Notes under the pieces: model-generated
What the model was told of the DNA's origin: nothing
Seen by the model: only the letters and a program-made list of their open reading frames with translations
The model's database searches: none
Assembly (NCBI RefSeq): GCF_009363075.1
Contig: NZ_CP045293.1
Span: forward strand, 3,720,001-3,784,000
DNA: 64,000 bases
Reading direction: 5' to 3'
From: Paenibacillus guangzhouensis
GTDB taxonomy: Bacteria > Bacillota > Bacilli > Paenibacillales > Paenibacillaceae
Program-made: the position numbers and the translations under genes
Part shown: piece after piece, positions 43,152-52,738 of the stretch
Layout: every line of letters begins with the position of its first letter
How positions within the stretch are numbered: position 1 is the stretch's first letter

Positions 43152-44090
43152 CTACCAGAGGCTGTTGCCGGTCTTTCTCGCCAAATAGTTAGCCATCGTT
43201 AACAACATCACGCTAATGACGGCACGGAACAAACCAACCGCAACCCCGTAGGCATATCTCTGATTCTGCAGACCTGCCCGGTAGACATAGGTATCGATGA
43301 CATCGGATACGGGTCTTAGGCTTGGATTTTGCGCCAGAATCAAGATATCCTCGAACCCGGCATTCAGCAGGCTGCCCATGGCCAATATCATGAAGATAAT
43401 GATGATCGGCATAATGGTCGGAATCGTAATGAGATACATTTGCTTGAACCGGCTCGCGCCATCGATTTCTGCGGCTTCGTACAGGCTTGGATTTACGCCC
43501 GCGATCGCAGCCATGAAGATAATGGAGTTGAATCCGATGTCCTTCCACACATTCGCAGACACAAGAATGCCCCAGAAATATTCTTTCATCGAGAGGAAGT
43601 TAATCGACTCATCGATCGCCCCGATCCCTTTGAGCAGCATATTGACGCTCCCGTTCTCCGTTGAGAGCAAGCTCATCACGATGCTGCCGATGATGACCCA
43701 CGACATGAAATACGGCAAATATGTAATCGATTGAACCACGCGTTTGAAGATCCGATGACGGACCTCATTTAACATCAACGCCAAAATAATCGGAGCCGGA
43801 AACCCAATGATCAATTTCAGCAGGCTGATCATGATCGTATTTCTCATAATCGTCCCGAACTGCGGCGCATTGAAAAAATCTTGAAAATGCTTCAACCCAA
43901 CCCACTTATTCTCGAAAATTCTTGCGCCCGTAAAAATGTTGTAATCCATAAACCCTGTCAGCACGCCATACATCGGGATGTACGCAAAAATAAAGATCAG
44001 AATGACCCCCGGCCAGACCATGATCTGAATATCGATTTGCTTCCATAGCCGTTGCCATAAGCTCTTCTGGTTCGCCGTTGCCTGCGACAT
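43152..44090 (-). CDS. Oligosaccharide ABC importer permease (LplB-like)
   Basis: 312 aa from the ATG at 44090, chosen over the ATG at 44096 because the latter abuts the GGGAGG site. Opening MVWPGVILIFIFAYIPMYGV, EAA loop EAAEIDGASRFKQMYLITIP and ending RAVISVMLLTMANYLARKTG are characteristic of LplB permeases. First gene of a probable operon: two permeases, two binding proteins, regulator, kinase (44090 to 35075). Confidence 0.93.
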   Translation of the reverse strand: MSQATANQKSLWQRLWKQIDIQIMVWPGVILIFIFAYIPMYGVLTGFMDYNIFTGARIFENKWVGLKHFQDFFNAPQFGTIMRNTIMISLLKLIIGFPAPIILALMLNEVRHRIFKRVVQSITYLPYFMSWVIIGSIVMSLLSTENGSVNMLLKGIGAIDESINFLSMKEYFWGILVSANVWKDIGFNSIIFMAAIAGVNPSLYEAAEIDGASRFKQMYLITIPTIMPIIIIFMILAMGSLLNAGFEDILILAQNPSLRPVSDVIDTYVYRAGLQNQRYAYGVAVGLFRAVISVMLLTMANYLARKTGNSLW

Positions 44091-44404
44091 ATCCATCCTC
44101 CCTGCTCATCTGCATGAATCGTCAACCTTTTACCAACATTCTACGTTCTTCAAATCCATGAAACGAGATAATAGAAGCGTGATTTTTTGCGCTTTTACGT
44201 TAACTTTATTTTGAAAAATGATACAAATTCACGATTCGATCGTGTGAAAATGACACTTTGATAAAAATACAAGATCCATTTCAGAACCTAGAATCATTCC
44301 CGTTCGGGCTTAGAACATAAAAAAGAATCACGTCTTATCGACGTGATTCTCAATTCGTTATCTTGAATTAGACCTGTACCGCTTTCTCTTGCACCGTCAT
44401 CCGC
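44091..44404. other. Intergenic region with importer promoter area, palindrome and cysI terminator
   Basis: This 314-bp gap holds the upstream region of the LplB-type operon and the terminator of cysI (44318-44350). CACGAT, a 3-nt gap and ATCGTG (44230-44244) form a palindrome that could be an operator. I could not fix a convincing -35/-10 pair. The 22-bp TCTACR direct repeat found at the other sugar locus is absent, although a single TCTACG lies at 44140. Confidence 0.5.
44318..44350 (-). terminator. Rho-independent terminator of the sulfite reductase operon
   Basis: On the minus strand AGAATCACGTC and GACGTGATTCT form a perfect 11-bp stem with a 5-nt loop and are followed by TTTTTTA. Confidence 0.9.
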
Positions 44405-46138
44405 TTAATCGTGGAAGTTCATCCCATTCGTTACCGCCGCGACATACCCCGTGCGGACGACAAAATCTCCGAAGTGCTCGCCCTGATTCCGATCAACCGC
44501 ATAGTGCTGAATAATCGGTTTTAGCGTATCGATAATGTCATCTTCGCCAATGTTCTCGCGATATAGCTTGCTCAGTCGATCACCAGAGAACCCCGCGCCT
44601 AAGTACATATTGTACTTGCCAGGTGATTTACCAATGAATGCAATCTCACCTAGCGCTGGGCGCGCGCACCCGTTCGGGCAGCCTGTCATGCGGATATTGA
44701 TTTCTTCGTCCAGAATACCGGCTTCCTCAAGGATCGGCTCCAGCTTATCAATAAGTGTCGGCAGATATCGTTCCGCCTCGGCCATCGCAAGCCCGCAGGT
44801 TGGCAGCGCTACGCAAGACAGCGCACTCCGACGTAGTGCCGAGTACTTCGAACCTTCGGCAATGCCGTGCTGTTGCAGCAAGGCTTCAACGGCTTTCTTT
44901 TTCCTAGTGTCTACACGCGCGATCATTAAGTTCTGATTCGCCGTCAGGCGGAAATCCCCTGTGTGTATCTTCGCAATTTCACGCAGAGCTGTTCTCAGCT
45001 TGTAGCCTTCTCCATCCGCGATACGGCCGCTTTGAACATAGAGCGTCAAGTTCCATTTGCCATCCTTGCCTTTCACCCAGCCGTAACGATCTCCCGTATG
45101 CTCGAATGTAAATGGACGCGCAGCTTCAAGCTGCCACCCTAACCGGTCATGCAGTTCTTCCACGAACCAGTCTAAGCCATGCCGATCGATCGTATATTTG
45201 AACCGGGCATTCTTCCGAACGGAGCGATTCCCGTAATCACGCTGGATCGTAACCGTCTTCTCCGCCACGTCCAGAATACGGTCTGGCGTTACGAAGCCGA
45301 TGCTCCGAGCAAGCTGAGGATACGTACTCGTATCGCCATGCGTCATGCCCATCCCACCACCGACGACAACATTAAAGCCGACGAGCTTATCGTTCTCCAC
45401 GATCGCAATGAATCCAAGATCCTGCGAATAGACGTCAATATCGTTGGACGGTGGTACCGCAATCCCAATCTTAAATTTCCGAGGCAAATAGACTTTGCCA
45501 TAAATCGGCTCGACTTCCACAGCTGCTTCCTCTTGCTCCAGACTGTCGACCACCTTTTCCCCGTCCAGCCAGATCTCATGATAGGCAGGTGTCTTCGGTG
45601 CCAAATGCGTCGTCAGCTGTTGCGCCCAGTAGTACACCTCGCCATGTAAATCAGATTGATACGGATTCGGGTTGCACATGACATTCCGACTTACATCGCC
45701 GCACGCCGCCAATGTTGTCAGCAGCGCTTCATTGATATCTTGGATGGTCTGCTTCAAATTCCACTTCAATACGCCATGCAGCTGGAATGCTTGCCTCGTC
45801 GTTAGACGAATACTTCCAGTCCCGTACTTATCCGCTAATTCATCCATCACAAGCCATTGCGCAGGAGTTGACACCCCGCCTGGCGTAACAACACGAAGCA
45901 TGAACTGATAGTAGGGTTCTAATTTCTGCTTTTCCCGTTCATTACGATAATCTCGATCGTCCTGCATATAGCTGCCATGGAATTTCAGTAGCCGATTATC
46001 CAGCTCGGGCAATCCACCCGTTATTCGATTCGCCAGCGATTCCGTCAATGATCCTCGTAAATAGTTGCTTTCTAATTTTAGTTGTTCCACGTCACTCGGC
46101 GGTCCACCAATCGGCTCCACCTTTTGCTTATTTACCAT
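44405..46138 (-). CDS. cysI: Assimilatory sulfite reductase, hemoprotein beta subunit
   Basis: 577 aa from [20 protein letters not shown] with a GAGGAG site upstream. Two ferredoxin-like/sulfite-reductase repeats; the siroheme-4Fe4S cluster ligands are the pairs in [17 protein letters not shown] (with the preceding SCVALPTC) and [18 protein letters not shown]. Substrate-binding basic residues lie in [13 protein letters not shown]. With CysJ it reduces sulfite to sulfide with NADPH for cysteine synthesis, in the cytoplasm. It follows cysJ after 75 bp and ends at the terminator 44318-44350. Confidence 0.96.
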   Translation of the reverse strand: MVNKQKVEPIGGPPSDVEQLKLESNYLRGSLTESLANRITGGLPELDNRLLKFHGSYMQDDRDYRNEREKQKLEPYYQFMLRVVTPGGVSTPAQWLVMDELADKYGTGSIRLTTRQAFQLHGVLKWNLKQTIQDINEALLTTLAACGDVSRNVMCNPNPYQSDLHGEVYYWAQQLTTHLAPKTPAYHEIWLDGEKVVDSLEQEEAAVEVEPIYGKVYLPRKFKIGIAVPPSNDIDVYSQDLGFIAIVENDKLVGFNVVVGGGMGMTHGDTSTYPQLARSIGFVTPDRILDVAEKTVTIQRDYGNRSVRKNARFKYTIDRHGLDWFVEELHDRLGWQLEAARPFTFEHTGDRYGWVKGKDGKWNLTLYVQSGRIADGEGYKLRTALREIAKIHTGDFRLTANQNLMIARVDTRKKKAVEALLQQHGIAEGSKYSALRRSALSCVALPTCGLAMAEAERYLPTLIDKLEPILEEAGILDEEINIRMTGCPNGCARPALGEIAFIGKSPGKYNMYLGAGFSGDRLSKLYRENIGEDDIIDTLKPIIQHYAVDRNQGEHFGDFVVRTGYVAAVTNGMNFHD

Positions 46139-46213
46139 GGCTATCAGCTCCTCTACTTGCATGATGCGGTCATGTTATTGCACCGATTGAACCTTGTGCC
46201 GTAGCACAAACGC

Positions 46214-48073
46214 TTAGTATACATCACGTTGGTAACGCCCCTGCTCTTGCAGCTCGGCTAGATACGCAGCTGCCACCTCAGGCGATTTGCCGCCATATTG
46301 CCCAATAATGTCAAGCAATGCGGCTTGAACGTCGTGTGCCATATGCTTCTCATCGCCACAGACATACACATGTGCACCGTCCTGCAGCCAGTTGTATACC
46401 TCTTCACCATGTTCCAGCATGCGCTGCTGTACATAAACCTTCTCTTCCGTATCGCGGGAGAACGCTACATCCAGCTTCGATAATACGCCCGCCTTCAACA
46501 TGCGCTGCCAATCCGTCTGATACAAGAAGTCTGTGACAAAATGTCTGTCGCCGTAGAACAGCCATGATTTCCCTGTCGCACCCAGCTCTTCGCGATCCTC
46601 AAGAAATGCACGAAATGGGGCAACGCCCGTACCAGGTCCAATCATAATGACTGGCGAATCTGGATTCACAGGAGGTTTGAAATTCGGATTCTGTTGAATA
46701 AAAATCGGAAGTTTATCGCCCGGCACCAATCGTTCCGCAATATAGCTTGAAGTTACGCCTTTACGTTCACGGTCATGTGCTTCGTATTCCACCTTGCGGA
46801 CGGTCAAATGCACTTCATCAGGGTGTGCGTTAAGGCTGCTCGCAATCGAATACAAGCGCGGCGGCAGCTTACGAAGCAGTGTCGATAGATCTCCCGGAGC
46901 AATTGTCCACGGCAGGAAATCACGAAGCAGATCGAGCAAGTCGCGTGCTTTGACATACGCTCTCAACGCTTCTTTATTTTCGGGCTTCACCAGCTCTGCC
47001 AGTTTGTCGTTGCCGGAGAAGGCAACGGCTTTCTCCAATAAAGGCTTCGTTAACACGGTAATTTCATAGTAGTGCAAAAGTGCATCACGTACAGAAGAGG
47101 TCTCTCCATTCTTACCGGTTACAACGACCTCCTCCGGATTCCACTTCAGCAGCGAGATCAGCTCATCCACGAGAGCCGGATCATTCTGCGGATAAACGCC
47201 AACCGCATCGCCAGGCGAATACGTCAAGCCCGAATCTTCTAAGGAAATCTCCACATGGCGCGTCTCACGATCGGATCCTCTTCCGTTCAAGTCTAGATTC
47301 TCCAGCACTTCTGCCATGTAAGGGTTATTTCGCGAATAGATTGGTTCAACAGCATTGGGTTCAACTGACGCGCTAGCTGCATTCGTAGTCACATTCGTGG
47401 ATGCAGGTGTCGCAGATGAACTTACCGCGCGATTCACAGCGTCAATCCAGCCTGCTGCAGATTCTTCAAAGTCCACGTCGCAATCCACACGATCTGTCAC
47501 TCGCTCTCCGCCAAGCTCTGCCAGCCTCGAATCGAAATCTTGACCTGTTTTGCAGAAAAATTCATACGATGTATCTCCTAGGGCAAGGACCGAGAATTTC
47601 AATCCATCCAGCTTCGGAGCACGCTTACTATGAAGAAATTCATGGAATGTCAATGCATTATCTGGTGGATCACCTTCGCCGTGCGTACTCACAAGCACGA
47701 ATAGATAATCAACCTTCTTTAACTGATTTGTCTTGTACTGATTCATGGCCGACAGTGTCACTGTGATCCCTTGCGCTTTCAACCGCTCAGCCAGCCGACC
47801 TGCTAGTCTCTGCGCATTCCCAGTCTGTGAGCCGAATAGGATCGTCGCTTCAGGTGGTACTTGCGTCTCGGTAGAGACGGGTGCTGCAGCAGGTATCGCC
47901 GATGCGTCATTAACTGTCGCTGATGCTGTCACCGTACCCGTACTCACCATGCGGTAAGCCGATAAATAACCGCCCAGCCAGCTCAATTGGACATCCGTTA
48001 ACGTTGGGAGCAGCTTATTGATGAGCTCTGTTTGCTCACTTGTAAATGGACTATTCGTAACTTGAAGTTGCAA
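46214..48073 (-). CDS. cysJ: Assimilatory sulfite reductase, flavoprotein alpha subunit
   Basis: 619 aa from a TTG at 48073 (MQLQVTNSPFTSEQTELINK), preceded by GAGGTGG; a longer frame to 48178 encodes an implausible leader and was rejected. Flavodoxin domain with TILFGSQTGNAQRLAGRLAE (about 80-220), then FAD domain (LPPRLYSIASSLNAHPDEVH) and NADPH domain (VIMIGPGTGVAPFRAFLEDR, and C-terminal VYVCGDEKHMAHDVQAALLD). It passes electrons from NADPH via FAD and FMN to CysI. The upstream 190 bp are AT-rich; no S-box riboswitch was recognised. Confidence 0.95.
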   Translation of the reverse strand: MQLQVTNSPFTSEQTELINKLLPTLTDVQLSWLGGYLSAYRMVSTGTVTASATVNDASAIPAAAPVSTETQVPPEATILFGSQTGNAQRLAGRLAERLKAQGITVTLSAMNQYKTNQLKKVDYLFVLVSTHGEGDPPDNALTFHEFLHSKRAPKLDGLKFSVLALGDTSYEFFCKTGQDFDSRLAELGGERVTDRVDCDVDFEESAAGWIDAVNRAVSSSATPASTNVTTNAASASVEPNAVEPIYSRNNPYMAEVLENLDLNGRGSDRETRHVEISLEDSGLTYSPGDAVGVYPQNDPALVDELISLLKWNPEEVVVTGKNGETSSVRDALLHYYEITVLTKPLLEKAVAFSGNDKLAELVKPENKEALRAYVKARDLLDLLRDFLPWTIAPGDLSTLLRKLPPRLYSIASSLNAHPDEVHLTVRKVEYEAHDRERKGVTSSYIAERLVPGDKLPIFIQQNPNFKPPVNPDSPVIMIGPGTGVAPFRAFLEDREELGATGKSWLFYGDRHFVTDFLYQTDWQRMLKAGVLSKLDVAFSRDTEEKVYVQQRMLEHGEEVYNWLQDGAHVYVCGDEKHMAHDVQAALLDIIGQYGGKSPEVAAAYLAELQEQGRYQRDVY

Positions 48074-48263
48074 CACGAACCACCTCACTGGAATATATAA
48101 ACCCGATAAAACCACTAGGTATAATTTAACTTTTATACTAAAACAGATTTGCCAAAGGTTCAACTGAAATATCGACAATTATTTATTAGATATTTTTAGA
48201 TTTTTCATATTTTTACTTATAAAGCTGAAAATGCTACGAACCAGACTAGATTCACCAATATAA

Positions 48264-48328
48264 AAATGCACCCTGTGTACATTCATTGGTTTACCCGAGG
48301 GGTAGTGCCGATGAATGTGGGTGCATTT
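48264..48328 (-). terminator. Hairpin terminator of the AT-rich FtsX-type operon
   Basis: AAATGCACCC (48264-48273) and GGGTGCATTT (48319-48328) pair, with inner arms ACATTCAT and ATGAATGT, giving an 18-bp interrupted stem. On the minus strand it ends in ATTTTTA. Confidence 0.75.
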
Positions 48329-48336
48329 CAATGCCG

Positions 48337-50664
48337 TTATTCTATACTTTTTAAGGATTCAATCATATTGATTTTGGTTACTTTTCTCCGAAGTAGTAAG
48401 TTAGCCAGAATGGTTAGTAAGAATGCAAGAATAACAGATACCAACATGATTAAAATGTTTAATTTATTTGGGATTTGTTGGTGGGTACTGGACAGTGCCT
48501 TGACAATAAGTGCATACATATAGCCACTAATCGGTAAGGCTACAATGACCGCAAATGTGGTTAGAATAATATTTTCAAAAAATATTAGTCTGTTTATTTT
48601 ATTTTTTTGATAGCCTAATACCTTAAGTGTTGCAAGCTCACGATTCCTTTCATATATGTTGATGGAAGATATCGTATAGATGGCGCTAAAGGAGAGTATA
48701 ACGGCACAAATGGTAAACATGATAAATACAAAACTGTTTTGTTTCAAAATATATTGAGCTGATTTCTTTAGATCCGTCTTATCTCCAATGGTATCTACAT
48801 GAGGATCTTGTTCAAAGAAGTTACGAACACTTATAAGATCTATAGTGCTATTGGCTTCAACTAACAGCGAAGTTGGACGATAGTCGATGTCAAAGCTCTT
48901 TAAATAGGCTGGTGTAATATAAAACGAGGGATTCGAATACTGCGTAGATATTTGTAAAACCTTCGTATCTACCGTTTTATTCTTAAGCTCTGGTGCTGTG
49001 AACTTGATTTGGATGATATCCCCTTCTACAATTTGATACTTGTCAGCGTAAGATTTGGGTACCAGCACACCATTATTTTCTAAAGATATCTCATTGTCCT
49101 TTTCGTCAAAGAAATGAATGAGACTGTTTTCTTTTGCAGTAACCACTAAAGTGGCATTTTCTTTTTCATCCTTTTTTATGAATTCCACAGGGAAAGTGGA
49201 TAAATCATAACTATTTTTAATTCCGGAGGGGAGGTTTATCGTATCAATCGATGTGCCCATTGTGTAATCTACTCTTAAATCATACTTATAAACATCTTCA
49301 ATTTGGTTCGCTACTTTTAGCAAGGCCGCTTGCGTGCCAAAAGCAGTGATCAATAATACCGTGCTTACAACCACACCGATTGAGCTCGCTATAGCTTTTG
49401 GTTTATTTAAGAAAATATTTCTCAAAATGAGTTTATAACTGTAGGAAATGCGACGCCATAGGCCTGGAACTCTTTCTATCACTAGCTTTTTCATCGTCTT
49501 TGGCGGTTTAGGACGCATAGCTTGAGCTGCACGTTCTTTTAATATCGTTCTACCGCTTAAGTAACAGGCTAGAAGTCCAAAAGCACTAGAGAAAAGGATG
49601 GGAGGAATGATCGAATAAATAGAAAGTGAGTATGTGATGCCAGGCAGAGAGTGGGACTTTGCACTCGACGCCGTTACTAAAGGAATAAATACACTAGCAG
49701 CAACGACACTACCTAGGATTGAGCCTACGATACCTGCCAGTACAGGGTATCCCATGTAATGAAGCATGATGGTTCTGTTTTTTACCCCCAAAGCCTTCAT
49801 AATCCCTACTTGATTTCGCTGAGAATCTATAATCCTCGACATGGTAAGAAATAGGATGATCGCTGCAATCAAAAAGAGAACGAAAGGTACAACCTTACTC
49901 ATCATGCCGTTATTATAAATCGTTTCATGTATTTTAGAATAATTGAAAGTCCGTTCTTTACTTACTTGGTTTAAATAAGAAAGTTGTTTGGATTGTGCTT
50001 CAATGGATTGACCTAATAGATCAATATCGTAACCATCTTGAGCATCAATCATGATTTCATTATACGAAAAGCCGTCTGCAATTTCAGGTATTGCCGCTTC
50101 GGCAATATAAGCTACGCCGTAGGCTTTATGGTCTTGAGTTTCATTCTTTTTTACATATTCAACATTCTCGCCCAAGCCGCTAATGGTAAACTTAACATCT
50201 CTCCCATTCGCATTGATACGGATTTGATCACCGACATGATATTCATGTTCTTTTGCATAATGGGAATCTACTATGATTTCATCCTTTTTTGTCGGGATAC
50301 TGCCCTCAATCATAGTAAGCGTATTTATTTCATTATTTTCAGGAATCGAATGAATTTTCAATGAAGTTTTATCATCTTCAAAAGCTTGCGTCGCATCGAA
50401 GGTATAACGTCCTTCTATTTTATGGATACCTTCAATTTTGCTTAAACCTGCCACATCATCTTTGGAAATTTGACTGTAATACACATTTAAGTCGCTTAAA
50501 TGATGTTCTTCAAAGTAATCCTTCGTATAAGTACTAAGCTTATCGCTATACGTTACCAGCCCCGCATAGAAAAAAGCTCCTACTGCGATAATCAAAACTA
50601 AGGCTATAAATTGCCCGATCGATTGTTTAATATCCCTTATCAATTTTAGAAAAAGCTTCATCAT
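48337..50664 (-). CDS. Large FtsX-family ABC transporter permease
   Basis: 775 aa from the ATG at 50664, which shares its first base with the ATPase stop (TAATG). One N-terminal membrane segment (about 18-38), a long extracytoplasmic domain of about 230 residues, a first FtsX core at about 265-385 (RIIDSQRNQVGIMKALGVKN), a fourth segment near 430 and a second extracytoplasmic domain before the C-terminal FtsX core (ERNRELATLKVLGYQKNKIN). This is the two-FtsX-domain layout of MacB-like or lipoprotein/peptide-exporting systems. Base composition is clearly more AT-rich than the flanking cys and GH130 genes, suggesting acquisition. Substrate unknown. Confidence 0.9.
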   Translation of the reverse strand: MMKLFLKLIRDIKQSIGQFIALVLIIAVGAFFYAGLVTYSDKLSTYTKDYFEEHHLSDLNVYYSQISKDDVAGLSKIEGIHKIEGRYTFDATQAFEDDKTSLKIHSIPENNEINTLTMIEGSIPTKKDEIIVDSHYAKEHEYHVGDQIRINANGRDVKFTISGLGENVEYVKKNETQDHKAYGVAYIAEAAIPEIADGFSYNEIMIDAQDGYDIDLLGQSIEAQSKQLSYLNQVSKERTFNYSKIHETIYNNGMMSKVVPFVLFLIAAIILFLTMSRIIDSQRNQVGIMKALGVKNRTIMLHYMGYPVLAGIVGSILGSVVAASVFIPLVTASSAKSHSLPGITYSLSIYSIIPPILFSSAFGLLACYLSGRTILKERAAQAMRPKPPKTMKKLVIERVPGLWRRISYSYKLILRNIFLNKPKAIASSIGVVVSTVLLITAFGTQAALLKVANQIEDVYKYDLRVDYTMGTSIDTINLPSGIKNSYDLSTFPVEFIKKDEKENATLVVTAKENSLIHFFDEKDNEISLENNGVLVPKSYADKYQIVEGDIIQIKFTAPELKNKTVDTKVLQISTQYSNPSFYITPAYLKSFDIDYRPTSLLVEANSTIDLISVRNFFEQDPHVDTIGDKTDLKKSAQYILKQNSFVFIMFTICAVILSFSAIYTISSINIYERNRELATLKVLGYQKNKINRLIFFENIILTTFAVIVALPISGYMYALIVKALSSTHQQIPNKLNILIMLVSVILAFLLTILANLLLRRKVTKINMIESLKSIE

Positions 50665-51368
50665 TACCACTCGATCCCTTCGACATTCTGTTTGTCATGA
50701 TTCACCGTTACACTTTCAATCATTCCGCTCTTCACCTTAATAATCTTATCCGCCATCGGAGCAATCGCCGTGTTATGGGTCACCAAAACAACACACTTCT
50801 TCGTCTCCTTATTCAGATCTTGAAGAAGCTTTAAGACCGACTTCCCTGTCACATAATCCAAAGCCCCGGTTGGTTCATCACAGAGTAACAGCAGCGGATT
50901 TTTGGCAACCGCTCTCGCAATCGCAACACGTTGTTGTTCTCCTCCCGAAAGCTGGGAAGGGAAGTGCCGCATACGGTCCTGCAAGCCAACCTTATGTAAA
51001 ACATCTTTTGCATCCAGATGGTTTTTACATACTTCCGTGGCAAATTCAACATTCTCAAGTGCGGTTAAATTCGGGATTAAGTTATAGAATTGAAAGACAA
51101 AGCCAATCTTCTCCCCGCGATATTCCGTTAATTTTTTTTCATTAAATCTTGTGATGTCTTGATCACCAACGGTCACATGTCCTGTGGTTGCCGTGTCCAT
51201 ACCGCCAAGGATATTCAATATCGTACTTTTGCCGGCACCGCTAGCGCCCAATACCACGACGAATTCTCCCTCTGATATGGAAAAATCAACCCCAGCAAGA
51301 GCCTTGATCGTCACTTCTCCTGTGTTGTATTCTTTTGCTACGTTTTTGAATTCGATTAACGTTTTCAT
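50664..51368 (-). CDS. ABC transporter ATP-binding protein (MacB/LolD type)
   Basis: 234 aa from [20 protein letters not shown], chosen for its 8-nt distance to AGGAG. Walker [10 protein letters not shown], signature [15 protein letters not shown], Walker [13 protein letters not shown]. Cytoplasmic motor for the FtsX-type permease encoded next. This group often powers mechanotransmission rather than transport through a pore. First gene of a two-gene operon. Confidence 0.93.
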   Translation of the reverse strand: MKTLIEFKNVAKEYNTGEVTIKALAGVDFSISEGEFVVVLGASGAGKSTILNILGGMDTATTGHVTVGDQDITRFNEKKLTEYRGEKIGFVFQFYNLIPNLTALENVEFATEVCKNHLDAKDVLHKVGLQDRMRHFPSQLSGGEQQRVAIARAVAKNPLLLLCDEPTGALDYVTGKSVLKLLQDLNKETKKCVVLVTHNTAIAPMADKIIKVKSGMIESVTVNHDKQNVEGIEW

Positions 51369-51551
51369 TTTCACGTCTCCTCAGTCTCCGGGGAAATGAA
51401 GCAAGCTGCGGGAACTTGATTTGCCATCCCTATTGCTCCAGATCTGAAATAAATTGGAATATTGTTCAAGTTGATTATACGTAGGCAAAAGATGGGTAGC
51501 ATCCATCTCCAGTCTCTACATCAGCTAGACCAAAGTCGGGTTCAAACAAAA

Positions 51552-51574
51552 AACACGCCAATATTTGGCGTGTT
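51552..51574 (-). terminator. Rho-independent terminator of the GH130 gene
   Basis: On the minus strand AACACGCCA, a 5-nt loop and TGGCGTGTT are followed by TTTTG. It lies 32 bp past the stop at 51607. Confidence 0.85.
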
Positions 51575-51606
51575 TAGGTGTATTCTTATGTCAGCTTGCT
51601 TTCAAT

Positions 51607-52593
51607 CTATAGCGGATACTGGTCCATATAATCCAACAACTCGTCCACTGTTGTGAAAGCAACTCCTGTTACGGTGTCTGCACAACCGTAGTAAATCGCG
51701 ATTCGGCCTGTCTCTGCATCAGTTAAAGCTGCGCATGGGAAGGTTACATTCGGCACATCTCCTACGCACTCATACAATGTTTCAGGTCCCAAGATATAGT
51801 TGCGCGAGCGGGCCAATACCTTCCAAGGCTCGTTAATATCCAATAGCGCTACGCCCATCCGATACACAAACCCATTACACGTGTTAATGACACCGTGGTA
51901 GATCAGCAGCCAGCCGCGATCCGTCTCAATCGGCACAGGTCCTGGACCAATCTTCTTCGATTGCCATGCTGAAGCATCGGAATTAATTGTACCCATCACG
52001 AAGCGATGTTTACCCCAGTACGTAAGGTCCGGGCTCTCGCTAAAGAAAATATCTCCGAACGGTGTATGGCCTGTATCACTTGGACGGCTCACCATTGCGT
52101 ATTTGCCATTGATTTTACGCGGGAACAACACACCATTGCGATTATACGGTAAGAATGCATTTTCCAGCTGGTGGAAGGTTTTGAAATCATACGTATACGC
52201 GATTCCGATCGTTGGGCCATGATATCCGTTACACCAAGTAATATAGTATTTATCATCAATCTTGCAAACGCGCGGATCATAACGATACTCACGCTTTGTA
52301 ACGTATTCGTCACCTTCAAATTGAATCGGGTTATCTTGAATCTCCCAATCAATCCCGTTCTGACTAAAGCCTACGAAGATATCCATACTAACGGATCTAG
52401 AATCGCAACGGAATACACCTGCGTATCCATCTTCGAAAGGAACAACTGCTGAATTAAAAATACTGTTGGAGTTTAACTGTCCATCTCGCTGAATAATCGG
52501 ATTCTGAGTATACCGCCATACTGGCGCCTTATAACCACTCGGCTTGTCCTGCCATGGCATATTTGGTAGCGCTTCACCAATAATTTTAGTCAT
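51607..52593 (-). CDS. GH130-family glycoside phosphorylase (probably beta-mannoside)
   Basis: 328 aa from [20 protein letters not shown] with AAGGGGA upstream. Five-bladed propeller signature: [20 protein letters not shown], where the Asp of DPRV is the family proton donor; also [19 protein letters not shown] and the late [19 protein letters not shown]. Family members phosphorolyse beta-mannosidic disaccharides and oligosaccharides (4-O-beta-mannosylglucose, beta-1,4- or beta-1,2-mannosides), giving mannose 1-phosphate. No signal peptide, so it acts in the cytoplasm. No mannanase or sugar transporter gene touches it; it is a single-gene unit with promoter at 52655-52684. Confidence 0.9.
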   Translation of the reverse strand: MTKIIGEALPNMPWQDKPSGYKAPVWRYTQNPIIQRDGQLNSNSIFNSAVVPFEDGYAGVFRCDSRSVSMDIFVGFSQNGIDWEIQDNPIQFEGDEYVTKREYRYDPRVCKIDDKYYITWCNGYHGPTIGIAYTYDFKTFHQLENAFLPYNRNGVLFPRKINGKYAMVSRPSDTGHTPFGDIFFSESPDLTYWGKHRFVMGTINSDASAWQSKKIGPGPVPIETDRGWLLIYHGVINTCNGFVYRMGVALLDINEPWKVLARSRNYILGPETLYECVGDVPNVTFPCAALTDAETGRIAIYYGCADTVTGVAFTTVDELLDYMDQYPL

Positions 52594-52654
52594 CCTGTAA
52601 TCCCCTTCCTGATCGCTTTCATATGAATACAATACCATACCACGATCTACTAAG

Positions 52655-52684
52655 ATTGTAACTCAGGTCACATACCTGATTCAA
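52655..52684 (-). promoter_or_regulatory. Promoter of the GH130 gene with a palindrome in its spacer
   Basis: On the minus strand TTGAAT, an 18-bp spacer and TACAAT (52660-52655) make a plausible sigma-A promoter. TCAGGT, a 5-nt gap and ACCTGA (52663-52679) form a palindrome almost filling the spacer, a position used by repressors that block polymerase. Confidence 0.5.
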
Positions 52685-52738
52685 ATCGGTTTATTCGTGG
52701 AACGAAAGGGACTAAAAATTCAGGAGAGCAATCTGGCA

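Noticed and set aside
44140-44145. TCTACG as part of the AraC-type operator in front of the LplB-like operon
   Set aside because: No second half-site at 22 bp and no matching distance to a -10 box.
48074-48263. S-box (SAM) or T-box leader before cysJ
   Set aside because: The leader is short and AT-rich, with none of the conserved paired elements or a terminator/antiterminator pair.
52594-52640. cre site upstream of the GH130 gene (ATGAAAGCGATCAGGA)
   Set aside because: Only the left half matches; three constrained positions in the right half fail.
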